This document shows, piece after piece, positions 1-7,856 of a stretch of 14,788 nt of DNA. The stretch is taken from positions 1 through 14,788 of the forward strand of contig JAEWZB010000054.1 of assembly GCA_023395515.1 (NCBI GenBank). The letters run 5' to 3'. The DNA comes from Bacillota bacterium. Its GTDB lineage: Bacteria > Bacillota > Syntrophomonadia > Syntrophomonadales > Syntrophomonadaceae. The position numbers and the translations under genes are program-made. How positions within the stretch are numbered: position 1 is the first letter of the stretch; each line of letters starts with the position of its first letter. The notes under the pieces were generated by a model, which did not search any database, was not told the origin of the DNA, and was given only the letters and a program-made list of their open reading frames with translations.

Positions 1-1101
1 ATGCTACCCAACACTGCTATGGTAGACCAGTTTCGCCTAATTCCCTACAGCTATGGTTTCATATTGCAGACTCCGGAAATAGATGCACCAGGTTCATTAA
101 AACCTTATGTAAAACAAGAAAAATTAGCCGGGATATTCCGGGAAGCCAAGGAATGGGCCGATATGCTGGAGACTCCACATGTGGCGGCCTTAAATGAGCA
201 AATCGAAAAAAATAATATTGATGATATCATCCGTATCAATGAAGCTTTACATGAAAAGAAAATCGCTCTAATTGCCGATGCCATATGTCATGACCGTAAT
301 AAAAGACTGATTTTGATTTCGGGCCCCTCTTCGTCAGGCAAGACTACCTTTGCCCAGCGCCTGTTAATTCAATTAAGGGTAAATGGAAGAAGACCGGTGT
401 CGATTTCCTTAGATAATTATTTTGTAGATCGGGAGCTGACTCCTAAGGATGAGGAAGGCAACTATGATTTTGAAGCTTTGGAGGCTATTAAACTAGATTT
501 GTTTAATGACCATCTAAACCGGCTTTTAAATGGAGAAGAAGTAGAAGTACCTGTTTTTAGCTTTCAGAAAGGAACTACTGAGCCGGAGGGAATTTTATTA
601 AAAGTCCCGGCCGGGGAGCCTATTATTATTGAGGGCATTCATGCTTTAAATGATAAATTAACCTTCAGTATTCCTGTAATTAATAAATATCGTATTTATG
701 TAAGTGCCCTGACTCAACTGAATGTTGATTATACAAACCGTATACCGACTACAGACTGCCGTTTGCTAAGGCGTATGATAAGAGATAGCAGAACCCGGGG
801 CTATGATGCGCTTAACACTATTAGCAGATGGCCTTCGGTGAGACGAGGGGAAGAAAAGAATATTTTCCCCTTTCAGGAAAATGCGGATGTAATGTTTAAT
901 ACCTCCTTAGTATACGAATTAGCTGTTTTAAAACCATATGCCGAAAAGCTGTTAAAGGGTATTGGACCGGAAAATGAGGAATATGCCGAAGCCAGGCGGC
1001 TATTAAAATTCTTGAGCTATTTCAAACCAGTCAGCCCGGACGGGATTCCGCCTAATTCAATTTTACGTGAATTTGTAGGGGGAAGCTGGTTTAAGCATTA
1101 A
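1..1101 (+). CDS. TGS-type nucleoside (uridine) kinase, 5' end cut by window
   Basis: This is the C-terminal 366 residues of a P-loop nucleoside kinase of the uridine kinase/phosphoribulokinase type, which would phosphorylate a nucleoside such as uridine using ATP in the cytoplasm. The Walker A motif GPSSSGKTT is at residues 108-116 counted from base 1. It is followed by the family-typical stretches ISLDNYFVDRE, IIEGIHALN, YVSALTQLN and WPSVRRGEEKNIFPFQ. Full-length family members are about 550 residues, with an N-terminal TGS and threonyl-tRNA-synthetase-like region, so the ATG at base 1 is almost certainly an internal methionine at the window edge rather than the start. The alignable sequence before the P-loop (PYSYGF, EKLAGIFREAKEW) belongs to that longer family. 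The gene ends in a terminator and is transcriptionally separate from phoP. Function as a uridine kinase is inferred from the family; the true substrate is uncertain. Confidence 0.88.
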   Translation: MLPNTAMVDQFRLIPYSYGFILQTPEIDAPGSLKPYVKQEKLAGIFREAKEWADMLETPHVAALNEQIEKNNIDDIIRINEALHEKKIALIADAICHDRNKRLILISGPSSSGKTTFAQRLLIQLRVNGRRPVSISLDNYFVDRELTPKDEEGNYDFEALEAIKLDLFNDHLNRLLNGEEVEVPVFSFQKGTTEPEGILLKVPAGEPIIIEGIHALNDKLTFSIPVINKYRIYVSALTQLNVDYTNRIPTTDCRLLRRMIRDSRTRGYDALNTISRWPSVRRGEEKNIFPFQENADVMFNTSLVYELAVLKPYAEKLLKGIGPENEEYAEARRLLKFLSYFKPVSPDGIPPNSILREFVGGSWFKH

Positions 1102-1109
1102 AGAATTAG

Positions 1110-1138
1110 GGTCAGGCAAAATTGTCTGGCCTTTTTTT
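1110..1138 (+). terminator. Rho-independent terminator after the nucleoside kinase
   Basis: Stem GGTCAGGC (1110-1117) pairs with GTCTGGCC (1124-1131) through two G-T wobbles, with a 6-nt AAAATT loop, and is followed directly by seven T residues (1132-1138). It lies 9 nt after the kinase stop codon. Confidence 0.85.
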
Positions 1139-1249
1139 ATATTTTGTAAATTTTAAGTATAGATAAGGTAAAAAATAAGGCCAGGCTATTTATTATTTAC
1201 AGTTTAATATATACGATTAGGGAAAGGCGCAATTAATGAGGTGAAACAG

Positions 1250-1954
1250 GTGAAAGGTAAAATTCTAGTAGTTGATGATGAAGAATCTTTAGTCAGGCTG
1301 ATTACTTATAACTTAAATAAAGAAGGTTTTAATACTATATATCTTTATGAAGGTACTAATGCAGTGGAAACGGCCAAGACGGAAGTTCCGGACTTAATAA
1401 TCCTGGATTTAATGCTGCCTGGCAAAGACGGTTTGGAAATATGTAAAGAAATCCGGGCTAATCGGATTAAAACTCCTATTATTATGCTTACGGCTAAAGA
1501 TGAGGAAATTGATAAAATTCTGGGCTTGGAGTTGGGCGCCGATGATTATATAACTAAACCTTTTAGTGTCCGGGAGTTAATTGCCCGGGTCAAAGCCGTC
1601 TTACGCAGAAATAATGCCCTAAATGAACCGGACCATGAGTCAGGAATTTTTACCGTAGGAGATTTTACTATTAAACCGGAAAAATATGAAATTTATAAAG
1701 ATGGTCAATTATTAGAACTTACTCTCAAGGAGTATGAACTTTTAGAAATATTACTAAGAAATAAAGGCCGGGTTTTAAAACGTGATTATCTTTTAGAAGT
1801 CTTATGGGATTATACCGAGAGTGTAAATACCCGGGTTTTGGATGTTCATGTGAGCAAGCTGAGAGATAAAATAGAAGATGACGCCAAAAGTCCGAATTTT
1901 ATAAAGACGGTTAGGGGCATAGGATATAAATTCGAGGAGGGGAATGATGGCTAG
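1250..1954 (+). CDS. phoP: PhoB/PhoP-family phosphate response regulator
   Basis: This is an OmpR/PhoB-type DNA-binding response regulator, the likely transcriptional partner of the downstream PhoR kinase and activator of the pst operon. Numbered from the GTG at 1250, the receiver domain (about 3-118) has the acidic pair D9-D10, the phosphoacceptor D53 in LIILDLMLPGKDG, T81 and K103 (TKPF). A winged-helix C-terminal domain (about 132-230) ends in the typical HVSKLRDKIE and TVRGIGYKF. The start is chosen because GAGGTGA (1238-1244) sits 5 nt before GTG 1250. The in-frame GTG at 1241 would lie inside this ribosome binding site and is less likely, though it would add only three residues. The last codons overlap phoR, which implies translational coupling. 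Family identity is very firm; the phosphate role rests on the PhoR-type partner and nearby pst genes. Confidence 0.93.
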   Translation: MKGKILVVDDEESLVRLITYNLNKEGFNTIYLYEGTNAVETAKTEVPDLIILDLMLPGKDGLEICKEIRANRIKTPIIMLTAKDEEIDKILGLELGADDYITKPFSVRELIARVKAVLRRNNALNEPDHESGIFTVGDFTIKPEKYEIYKDGQLLELTLKEYELLEILLRNKGRVLKRDYLLEVLWDYTESVNTRVLDVHVSKLRDKIEDDAKSPNFIKTVRGIGYKFEEGNDG

Positions 1955-3713
1955 CTCGTTTCGCGGGAAGCTTACGGCCACCTATTTAGTTATTATCCTG
2001 GCTATTCTGGGGGTAAGCGGAATATTTCTATCCATAATATTCAAGAATCATTATCTACATGATATTAAATCTAATTTAGTTTATGAGGCCAAGTTAATAT
2101 CCCAAATGACTGAATATAATAACCAGTCCGGGGAGATTAAAAGTTTTTTACAAGTTGTGACTGATGAAGCGGCGGTGAATACCGACAGCCGGGTGACTAT
2201 CATTGCCCAGGATGGAATAGTTTTAGCTGATTCCATATTTGCTGCTGAAACTATGGATTTACATAATACCAGGCCGGAAGTTTTCGCCGCTTTAAAAGGA
2301 GAGACAGGTTCTAATATAAGATTAAGTGATACGGCTGCCACCCAAATGCTTTATGTGGCTATTCCTTTTGATAGTGGGGAAATACAGGGTGTAATAAGGA
2401 TAGCCAAACCTTTAGCCGAAGTACAGACCTTATATCATAATATTTTATATATTTTATTATTAGGTATTCTGGCCACCGGGTTGATTGCATTTGCATTTAG
2501 CATAGGTATTGCCCGCAGATTTGCTTATCCTATTCAAGAAGTAACCGGAGCAGTTCGGGATATAGCCCAGGGCAACTTAAAACGGCGCATAACCTATAAA
2601 GCTGAAGATGAGTTAGGCATATTAGCTACCGCCGTAAATAACATGACAGATTATTTGGAAACCACCATTAATGAAATATCGACGGTTAAAAACAGGTTGG
2701 AAACATTATTGGAAAACACGGTAAACGGAATTCTGATGATAGATATTAATGGTAAAGTTACTTATGCTAATCCCGTAGCCCTGGAACTGGTCAATGGAAA
2801 CCGGGATTTTCTAGGCCGGAGCTATGTAGAGATTATAAAAAATTATGATTTAATCACTATAGTAGATGAGGTTATTAATAATTCCCGGGCTATTCGCAAA
2901 GATATTATTATTATGCATACTACCGACGAAAAAATGGTAGAGGTTAATGTAGTTCCGATTATTACCAAAAACAAGGTTGAATATAACGGAGTATTGTTAG
3001 TTTTAAATGACATAACCGAAATGAAACGCTTAGAACAGGTGCGTAAGGATTTTGTGGCTAATGTATCTCATGAACTTAAAACCCCTTTAGCCACTATAAG
3101 TGGGTTTGCCGAAACTCTTATGGGGGAAGATATAGATAGTGAGCATATAAAGGAATTTTCTTCTATTATCTATGATGAAGCCCAACATCTAAGTAATTTA
3201 ATAGCCCGGCTCTTGGAATTATCCAAGCTAGAGTCAGGTAAGTTAGAGTTGCAGCTGGAAGATGTGCCCCTTAAAGAGGTAATAGATAGTGCTATTACCT
3301 TAATAAAAAAGCGTTTTAGCAATCAGGATGTTAATATCCGGGTGGAAATGTGGCCCCCTGATTTAACGGTAAAAGGAGATTATGAATTCACTAATCAAAT
3401 CCTAATAAATCTATTGGAAAATGCTGTGAATTATAGTCCTCCCGGCCAGGAAATATTGATAGAAACTGCCGACTTGGGAAATGAAGTGAAAATAATGGTA
3501 AAAGATCAAGGCGAGGGAATACCGGACCAGGATTTACCCCGTTTATTTGAAAGATTTTATAGGGTAGATAAGTGCAGAACTAAGAAAACCGGGGGAACGG
3601 GATTAGGACTTTCTATAGTAAAGCATTTGGCAGAAAATCAAGGTGGAAATGTAGGAGTTACTAGTGAATTTGGCCGCGGGTCAACCTTCTTTTTTACCCT
3701 GCCTAAATATTAG
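1947..3713 (+). CDS. phoR: PhoR-type sensor histidine kinase
   Basis: This membrane histidine kinase would autophosphorylate and pass phosphate to the upstream PhoP. Numbered from 1947, it has TM1 at about 10-33, an extracytoplasmic region of about 130 residues, TM2 at about 165-186, a HAMP linker (187-240) and a PAS domain (about 250-358). The dimerisation domain has H375 in the H-box FVANVSHELKTPLA. The ATPase domain shows the N-box NLLENAVNYSP, the G1 box DQGEGIP, the F-box LFERFYRVD and the G2 box GGTGLGLSIVKH. This is the classic Gram-positive PhoR order. GAGGAGGGG at 1934-1942 serves as ribosome binding site. Two adjacent ATGs (1944 and 1947) are possible; 1947 gives better spacing (6 nt from AGGAGG). 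The gene overlaps the phoP stop. No terminator is seen after it, only an AT palindrome at 3718-3733. Confidence 0.93.
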   Translation: MASSFRGKLTATYLVIILAILGVSGIFLSIIFKNHYLHDIKSNLVYEAKLISQMTEYNNQSGEIKSFLQVVTDEAAVNTDSRVTIIAQDGIVLADSIFAAETMDLHNTRPEVFAALKGETGSNIRLSDTAATQMLYVAIPFDSGEIQGVIRIAKPLAEVQTLYHNILYILLLGILATGLIAFAFSIGIARRFAYPIQEVTGAVRDIAQGNLKRRITYKAEDELGILATAVNNMTDYLETTINEISTVKNRLETLLENTVNGILMIDINGKVTYANPVALELVNGNRDFLGRSYVEIIKNYDLITIVDEVINNSRAIRKDIIIMHTTDEKMVEVNVVPIITKNKVEYNGVLLVLNDITEMKRLEQVRKDFVANVSHELKTPLATISGFAETLMGEDIDSEHIKEFSSIIYDEAQHLSNLIARLLELSKLESGKLELQLEDVPLKEVIDSAITLIKKRFSNQDVNIRVEMWPPDLTVKGDYEFTNQILINLLENAVNYSPPGQEILIETADLGNEVKIMVKDQGEGIPDQDLPRLFERFYRVDKCRTKKTGGTGLGLSIVKHLAENQGGNVGVTSEFGRGSTFFFTLPKY

Positions 3714-3765
3714 AATCTTTTAAATATTTAAAAAAAGGGAAAAAACTTATTATATAGAATAATTA

Positions 3766-3813
3766 TATTACATTAGTATTACATCCAGATATTTTATGTA
3801 AGAAGATGTAATA
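3766..3813 (+). promoter_or_regulatory. Cluster of four TTACA motifs upstream of the acyl-CoA ligase
   Basis: TATTACAT occurs at 3766-3773 and again at 3777-3784 (11-bp period). TTACA also occurs on the opposite strand at 3807-3811 and 3797-3801 (10-bp period). The outer arms TATTACATC (3777-3785) and GATGTAATA (3805-3813) form a perfect 9-bp inverted repeat around 19 nt. It is 57 nt before the ligase start, so it is probably an operator or activator site. Which regulator binds is unknown: the 11-bp ATTACA pair resembles a PhoP box, while the inverted repeat suits a dimeric repressor. Confidence 0.5.
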
Positions 3814-3869
3814 TTTTGTGATAAAATCGCAGTATATATTATTATATTTAAAGGGGGATAAGAAAAAGT

Positions 3870-5789
3870 ATGGTTAAACGTGATCACATGAGAATATGTA
3901 CAGTTCCGCAAATGTTTAATGAATCCGTTTTTAGATTTGGCGAAAGAAGATGTCAATGGTTTAAGACTAGCCCCACTGAAACTGCCTCCCTAACTTATTC
4001 AGACGTAGGCATGATTGTTAAAGACCTGACTGGGGGTTTATTATCCCTGGGTATTAAAAAACAGGACCGGGTTGCCATAATGGCCTATAACTGTCCGGAA
4101 TGGTTGTGGACAGATTTCTCCATTCTATGTGCCGGAGCCGTTACCGTGACCATTTATCCCTCATTCTCCCAAACGGAAATAAAATATATAATAAATAATT
4201 CGGAATCTAAGATACTTTATGTGAGGGACCAAGAAGGTATTGATAAAGTATTAGGTTGCCTGGAGGAAATGCCTACTTTAGAAAAAGTAGTAGTTTTTGA
4301 TGAAAACTGTACCCTGCCTGATAATGATATTTTTGTTTATCTTAGTGAAGTTAAAGAGATGGGTAAACGTTATTTGCATAAAAACAAATATGCTTATGAA
4401 AAAGCCTGGCATAACATAGATGTTTGGGATTGGGCCACTATTATTTATACTTCTGGAACTACCGGGGAGCCTAAAGGTGTTGTTCATACTCATAAAACCT
4501 TTATGAGTGCCTGTCAGGCGGATAATAACAATTTTGCCAACGGCGGCTACATGCTTGATGAAAATGATATTTATTTATCTTTCCTGCCTTTATCCCACTC
4601 CTATGAAAGACAATGTGGACAAATGGTAGGTATAAATGCCGGGTGTACAATTGCTTATGCGGAAAAAGCCCAAACCGTTGTCGGTGATTTACAAATATTT
4701 AAGCCCACCTGTTTTTGTTCTGTCCCCCGGATATTTGAACGTATTTATATGGCTATAAGAGATATTGCCTCCAGTACCCCGGAAGGCAAGGCTGCTTTTG
4801 AGAAAGCTTTGGATATTGGACTTAGGGTAGTAGATGCCCGAGCTGATGAAAACGGTTTTGTGGATATGGGCTTTGAAGTGGATATGATGGAAGGTTTGTC
4901 AGAGGAGCTTAAAGCTGAATACAAGTGGGCTGATGAGGTTATTTTCAATAAGGTAAGAAATTTATTAGGCGGTAATTTTAAAATATCTTTCTCTGCTTCA
5001 GCAAGTTTGCCGGCTGATTTGTGCAAAATATTTATGGCCATGGGCATTAGAATATGTGAAGGTTATGGCTTAACTGAAACTATGAATGCCGTTAACTTTA
5101 ACAGTATTAGAGCCGTTTTACCCGGTTCTATCGGCCCGACCCTATATTTTTCCGAAGAAAAGATTGCGGAAGATGGCGAACTGCTAGTCAGAGGGGAAAC
5201 CTTGTTCCTGGAATATTTTAAAAATCCTGAAGCTACAGCGGAGGCCTTTACGGAAGACGGCTTTTTCAAAACCGGAGATGTAGCAGTTTTAGAGGCTAAT
5301 GGATATTACCGGATAGTTGACCGCAAGAAAAGCATTATGGTACTAGATACAGGTAAAAATGTGCCCCGGGCTAAAGTAGAAGGCAAGTTTGCCACCGCTC
5401 GTTATATTGAACAAATATGTGTGGCAGGAGATGACAAGAAATTTATTACCGCGGTAGTTGTACCTAAATTTGATGCCTTAGTTCCCATGCTGAAAGCTAA
5501 AGGAATTGCCTTTGAGGAAGATAAGATTGTTTATATGGGAGAAGGTATTGAAAGGATATGTGTCAGGGTAGGCGATGATTTTGTGGAAAATGAAGAGCTT
5601 AAGAATTTAATAGCCGAAGATATTGCCAATGCTAATAGCCAACTGGAGGATTACGAAAAAATCAAGAAGTATCATATCTCTAACCGCAGATTTTTAGAAG
5701 CTATGGATGAAATTACTCCTACCTTGAAGAATAAGTATAGAAATATTATTAAGAATTTTAAAGCCGAGATAGATGAATTATACAAATAG
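3870..5789 (+). CDS. Long-chain fatty-acid-CoA ligase (AMP-forming)
   Basis: This 639-residue ANL-superfamily enzyme activates a fatty acid with ATP to an acyl-AMP and then an acyl-CoA. The P-loop signature YTSGTTGEPKG is at 193-203, the A5 motif GYGLTE at 398-403, the TGD aspartate motif at 468-470 and the hinge region IVDRKK at 482-487. The C-terminal ITPTLKNKYR segment holds the probable catalytic lysine region. Overall length and the large insertion near 290-370 match the bacterial long-chain (FadD15/ACSL-like) branch. The motif after the hinge reads TGKNVPRAKVE instead of the commoner GxNVAPxxIE, a mild divergence. The ribosome binding site AAGGGGG (3851-3857) is 12 nt before ATG 3870, somewhat far, but ATG 3888 has none. 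The gene is monocistronic, between phoPR and pst, with its own operator-like upstream region and terminator. Chain-length specificity cannot be read from the sequence. Confidence 0.88.
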   Translation: MVKRDHMRICTVPQMFNESVFRFGERRCQWFKTSPTETASLTYSDVGMIVKDLTGGLLSLGIKKQDRVAIMAYNCPEWLWTDFSILCAGAVTVTIYPSFSQTEIKYIINNSESKILYVRDQEGIDKVLGCLEEMPTLEKVVVFDENCTLPDNDIFVYLSEVKEMGKRYLHKNKYAYEKAWHNIDVWDWATIIYTSGTTGEPKGVVHTHKTFMSACQADNNNFANGGYMLDENDIYLSFLPLSHSYERQCGQMVGINAGCTIAYAEKAQTVVGDLQIFKPTCFCSVPRIFERIYMAIRDIASSTPEGKAAFEKALDIGLRVVDARADENGFVDMGFEVDMMEGLSEELKAEYKWADEVIFNKVRNLLGGNFKISFSASASLPADLCKIFMAMGIRICEGYGLTETMNAVNFNSIRAVLPGSIGPTLYFSEEKIAEDGELLVRGETLFLEYFKNPEATAEAFTEDGFFKTGDVAVLEANGYYRIVDRKKSIMVLDTGKNVPRAKVEGKFATARYIEQICVAGDDKKFITAVVVPKFDALVPMLKAKGIAFEEDKIVYMGEGIERICVRVGDDFVENEELKNLIAEDIANANSQLEDYEKIKKYHISNRRFLEAMDEITPTLKNKYRNIIKNFKAEIDELYK

Positions 5790-5836
5790 ATTTTAATCCT
5801 TATTTAACTTAAAAAATACACATTTTTGACGCTCTG

Positions 5837-5869
5837 ACCTGTTTTCTTATTCAGAAAACAGGTTTTTTT
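5837..5869 (+). terminator. Rho-independent terminator after the acyl-CoA ligase
   Basis: A perfect 10-bp stem, ACCTGTTTTC (5837-5846) with GAAAACAGGT (5854-5863), closes a 7-nt loop and is followed by a run of T to 5869. It separates the ligase from the pst operon. Confidence 0.93.
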
Positions 5870-5878
5870 ATACCCTTT

Positions 5879-5917
5879 TTTACAGTTAATTTACATTAGT
5901 TAAAGTCAATCTTTAAA
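5879..5917 (+). promoter_or_regulatory. Probable PhoP box upstream of pstS
   Basis: TTTACA at 5879-5884 is repeated at 5890-5895 with an 11-bp period. Degenerate members continue the same spacing: TTAAAG at 5900-5905 and TTTAAA at 5912-5917. PhoP boxes of Gram-positive bacteria are known as TT(A/C/T)ACA-like repeats separated by about 5 bp, which is what is seen here. The position, about 90-130 nt before pstS, suits activation under phosphate limitation. Confidence 0.6.
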
Positions 5918-5933
5918 TAGTAATTCTAAGTTC

Positions 5934-5984
5934 TTAACAATCGGGTGTTAATCTTGGTTTAACAGTTATATAACTGAATATTAA
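5934..5984 (+). promoter_or_regulatory. Second TTAACA repeat group and candidate pst promoter
   Basis: TTAACA (5934-5939), TTAATC (5948-5953) and TTAACA (5959-5964) lie just upstream of AT-rich -10 candidates (TATATAAC near 5967-5974 or TATTAA at 5979-5984). The last two motifs are 11 bp apart, as in a PhoP box; the first is 14 bp away. A good -35 box is missing, as is common at PhoP-activated promoters. The exact -10 is not decided by the sequence. Confidence 0.4.
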
Positions 5985-6006
5985 ATTTATAGGAAGTGGG
6001 AAAAAA

Positions 6007-6888
6007 ATGATGAAGTCTATTATGGATACTAGAAGATTAGTTACTTTCGTATTATTAGGTCTTATGTTAGTTGGTTCTTTAGTGGTAGCAGGCTGTGGCA
6101 ATAGCAACCAGGATGCCGGTAATAATACTGGCAATGGTGATGCAGCAGGAGAGGGATTATCAGGAACTCTTACCATAGCAGGCTCAACTTCAGTGCAGCC
6201 TTTTAGCGAAGTTTTAGCAGATAAGTTTATGGAAGCCCATCCCGGAGTTCAAGTTAATATTCAAGGCGGGGGTTCCAGTCAAGGGGTTACAGCCGCCATA
6301 TCAGGCGCTGCTGATATCGGTTCAGCTTCCAGAAATTTAAAAGATGAAGAAAAGGCTGAAAATCTCGTGGAAACAGTTTTAGCTTATGATGGTATAGCGT
6401 TAGTGGTTCACCCTTCTAACCAAGTGGGAGCTTTAACTAAGGACGAGGTTAAGAACATTTATCTGGGCAACATTACTAATTGGAAAGAGGTAGGCGGAGC
6501 CGATGCTAAGATTTCGGTAGTATGCCGTGAAGCAGGATCTGGTACCAGAGGTGCTTTTGAAGAAATAGTAATGGGTGATGATGATATTTCTAACCACGTA
6601 ATTATCCAAAATTCCAATGGTGCAGTAAGAACAACGGTGGAAAGTGATAGTAATTCTATAGGCTTTATTTCTTTAAGTATAGTAAACGACCAAGTTAAAG
6701 CGGTAAATATTGATGAAGTTACTCCTAGCGTAGAGAATGTTAAAAATGGCAGCTATAAAATATCCAGGCCGTTTTTATATATAACTAAAACTAACCCGGA
6801 AGGCTTAAGTAAAGCGTTTATAGAGTTTGCTTTAAGTGATGAAGGCCAGGCTATAGTAGTTGAAGAAGGTGCGATCAGTTCGAAATAG
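6007..6888 (+). CDS. pstS: Phosphate ABC transporter substrate-binding lipoprotein PstS
   Basis: This 293-residue protein captures phosphate outside the cell and delivers it to the PstC-PstA channel. The N-terminus has a basic stretch, a hydrophobic core (11-28) and the lipobox VAGC with the lipidated Cys at residue 30, followed by a flexible Asn/Gly-rich tether (31-51). Phosphate-binding loops of the PstS family are seen as AGSTSVQPF (58-66), GGGSSQG (87-93) and REAGSGTRG (174-182). The length is typical for Gram-positive PstS. AGGAAG (5991-5996) lies 10 nt before the first of two adjacent ATGs (6007 and 6010); either could start the protein. It is the first gene of the pst operon and sits behind the TTTACA/TTAACA repeats, so phosphate-starvation induction through PhoP is likely. 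Confidence 0.95.
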   Translation: MMKSIMDTRRLVTFVLLGLMLVGSLVVAGCGNSNQDAGNNTGNGDAAGEGLSGTLTIAGSTSVQPFSEVLADKFMEAHPGVQVNIQGGGSSQGVTAAISGAADIGSASRNLKDEEKAENLVETVLAYDGIALVVHPSNQVGALTKDEVKNIYLGNITNWKEVGGADAKISVVCREAGSGTRGAFEEIVMGDDDISNHVIIQNSNGAVRTTVESDSNSIGFISLSIVNDQVKAVNIDEVTPSVENVKNGSYKISRPFLYITKTNPEGLSKAFIEFALSDEGQAIVVEEGAISSK

Positions 6889-6914
6889 GGAATTAAACGG
6901 GATGGTGATGTATT

Positions 6915-7856
6915 ATGGAAATTTATATGGCAGCCAAAAACCATCTTAATAATGTGTTATTTAAATCAAATCCAGCCCAGCCAGGTTCAAAAAGATATAA
7001 CCTGGCTGAAGCCATAATAGAAAAGCTATTAGGGGTAAGTGCCTTAATATTTATAATTGCTATATTACTAATCACTTTCTTTATATTTGCTAAGGGAGTT
7101 CCGCTAATTTTAGATATTGGTATTAATAATTTTTTATTAGAAACCAATTGGAATCCTACTAAAGGTGTATTTGGCATAGGAACTATGTTTGTAGGATCAT
7201 TAGCAGTTACCCTAAGTTCGCTGGTGTGGGCAGTCCCTTTAGGTGTTTTGACCGCTATTTTTATGGCCGAGATTGCCCCCCCTAAAGTCGGTAAGTTTTT
7301 AGGCAACTTAGTAGAGCTTTTAGCTGGAATTCCTTCTGTAGTTTATGGCTTCTTTGGGCTCATAGTGATAGTGCCTATTATAAGGAATTATATAGGTGGT
7401 AATGGGTTAAGTGTACTGGCTGGTGCCATTATATTAGGAATTATGGTTTTACCTACTATAATCAATATTTCCCGGGATTCAATTTTAGCGGTACCCAAAG
7501 AGTACAAAGAGGGGTCCTTAGCTTTAGGTGCCACCCATTATCAAAGTATTAGACACGTAATTATACCGGCGGCCAGGTCAGGAATTATCACCGCCATTGT
7601 GTTAGGTATGGGGCGGGCTATAGGTGAAACTATGGCAGTGGTAATGGTAACCGGAAATTCTACTATTATTCCCGATAGTATTCTTTCACCAGTTAGAACT
7701 ATGACTAGTAATATTGTCCTGGAAATGGGTTATGCCGCTGGAGATCATCAAGCCGCACTATTTGCCACCGGCAGTGTGCTATTTATTTTTATAGTAATTT
7801 TAAATTTGACAGTGAGTGTAGCGGTGAAAGCAGGTGCAAAAAATGGCAGCAATTAA
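6915..7856 (+). CDS. pstC: Phosphate ABC transporter permease PstC
   Basis: This is one of the two inner-membrane subunits of the high-affinity phosphate importer. About six transmembrane segments are evident, at roughly 40-60, 92-118, 133-156, 165-185, 222-245 and 283-303. The cytoplasmic EAA-type coupling loop that contacts PstB is at about 197-221 (YKEGSLALGATHYQSIRHVI then IPAA). The motifs GIPSVVYGFFGL and GRAIGETMAV are hallmarks of PstC/PstA permeases. GGTGAT (6904-6909) is 5 nt before ATG 6915, supporting this start; an alternative ATG at 6927 lacks a site. The 26-nt gap after pstS and the overlap with pstA place it inside one operon. Confidence 0.95.
   Translation: MEIYMAAKNHLNNVLFKSNPAQPGSKRYNLAEAIIEKLLGVSALIFIIAILLITFFIFAKGVPLILDIGINNFLLETNWNPTKGVFGIGTMFVGSLAVTLSSLVWAVPLGVLTAIFMAEIAPPKVGKFLGNLVELLAGIPSVVYGFFGLIVIVPIIRNYIGGNGLSVLAGAIILGIMVLPTIINISRDSILAVPKEYKEGSLALGATHYQSIRHVIIPAARSGIITAIVLGMGRAIGETMAVVMVTGNSTIIPDSILSPVRTMTSNIVLEMGYAAGDHQAALFATGSVLFIFIVILNLTVSVAVKAGAKNGSN

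Noticed and set aside
1..3. ATG at the first base as the true start of the nucleoside kinase
   Set aside because: The family has about 180 more N-terminal residues, and the sequence after the ATG aligns with an internal region, so the window edge falls inside the gene.
1139..1237. PhoP box ahead of phoP
   Set aside because: A single TTTACA at 1196-1201 is present, but there is no 11-bp-spaced partner and no convincing -10/-35 pair.
2081..2341. Minus-strand open frames over phoR, the ligase, pst genes, phoU and polX
   Set aside because: They lie antisense to well-supported genes, lack ribosome binding sites and show no recognisable protein features.
3718..3733. Terminator after phoR
   Set aside because: TTTTAAATATTTAAAA is a perfect palindrome but all A/T, with no loop and no following T tract, so it would not terminate transcription well.
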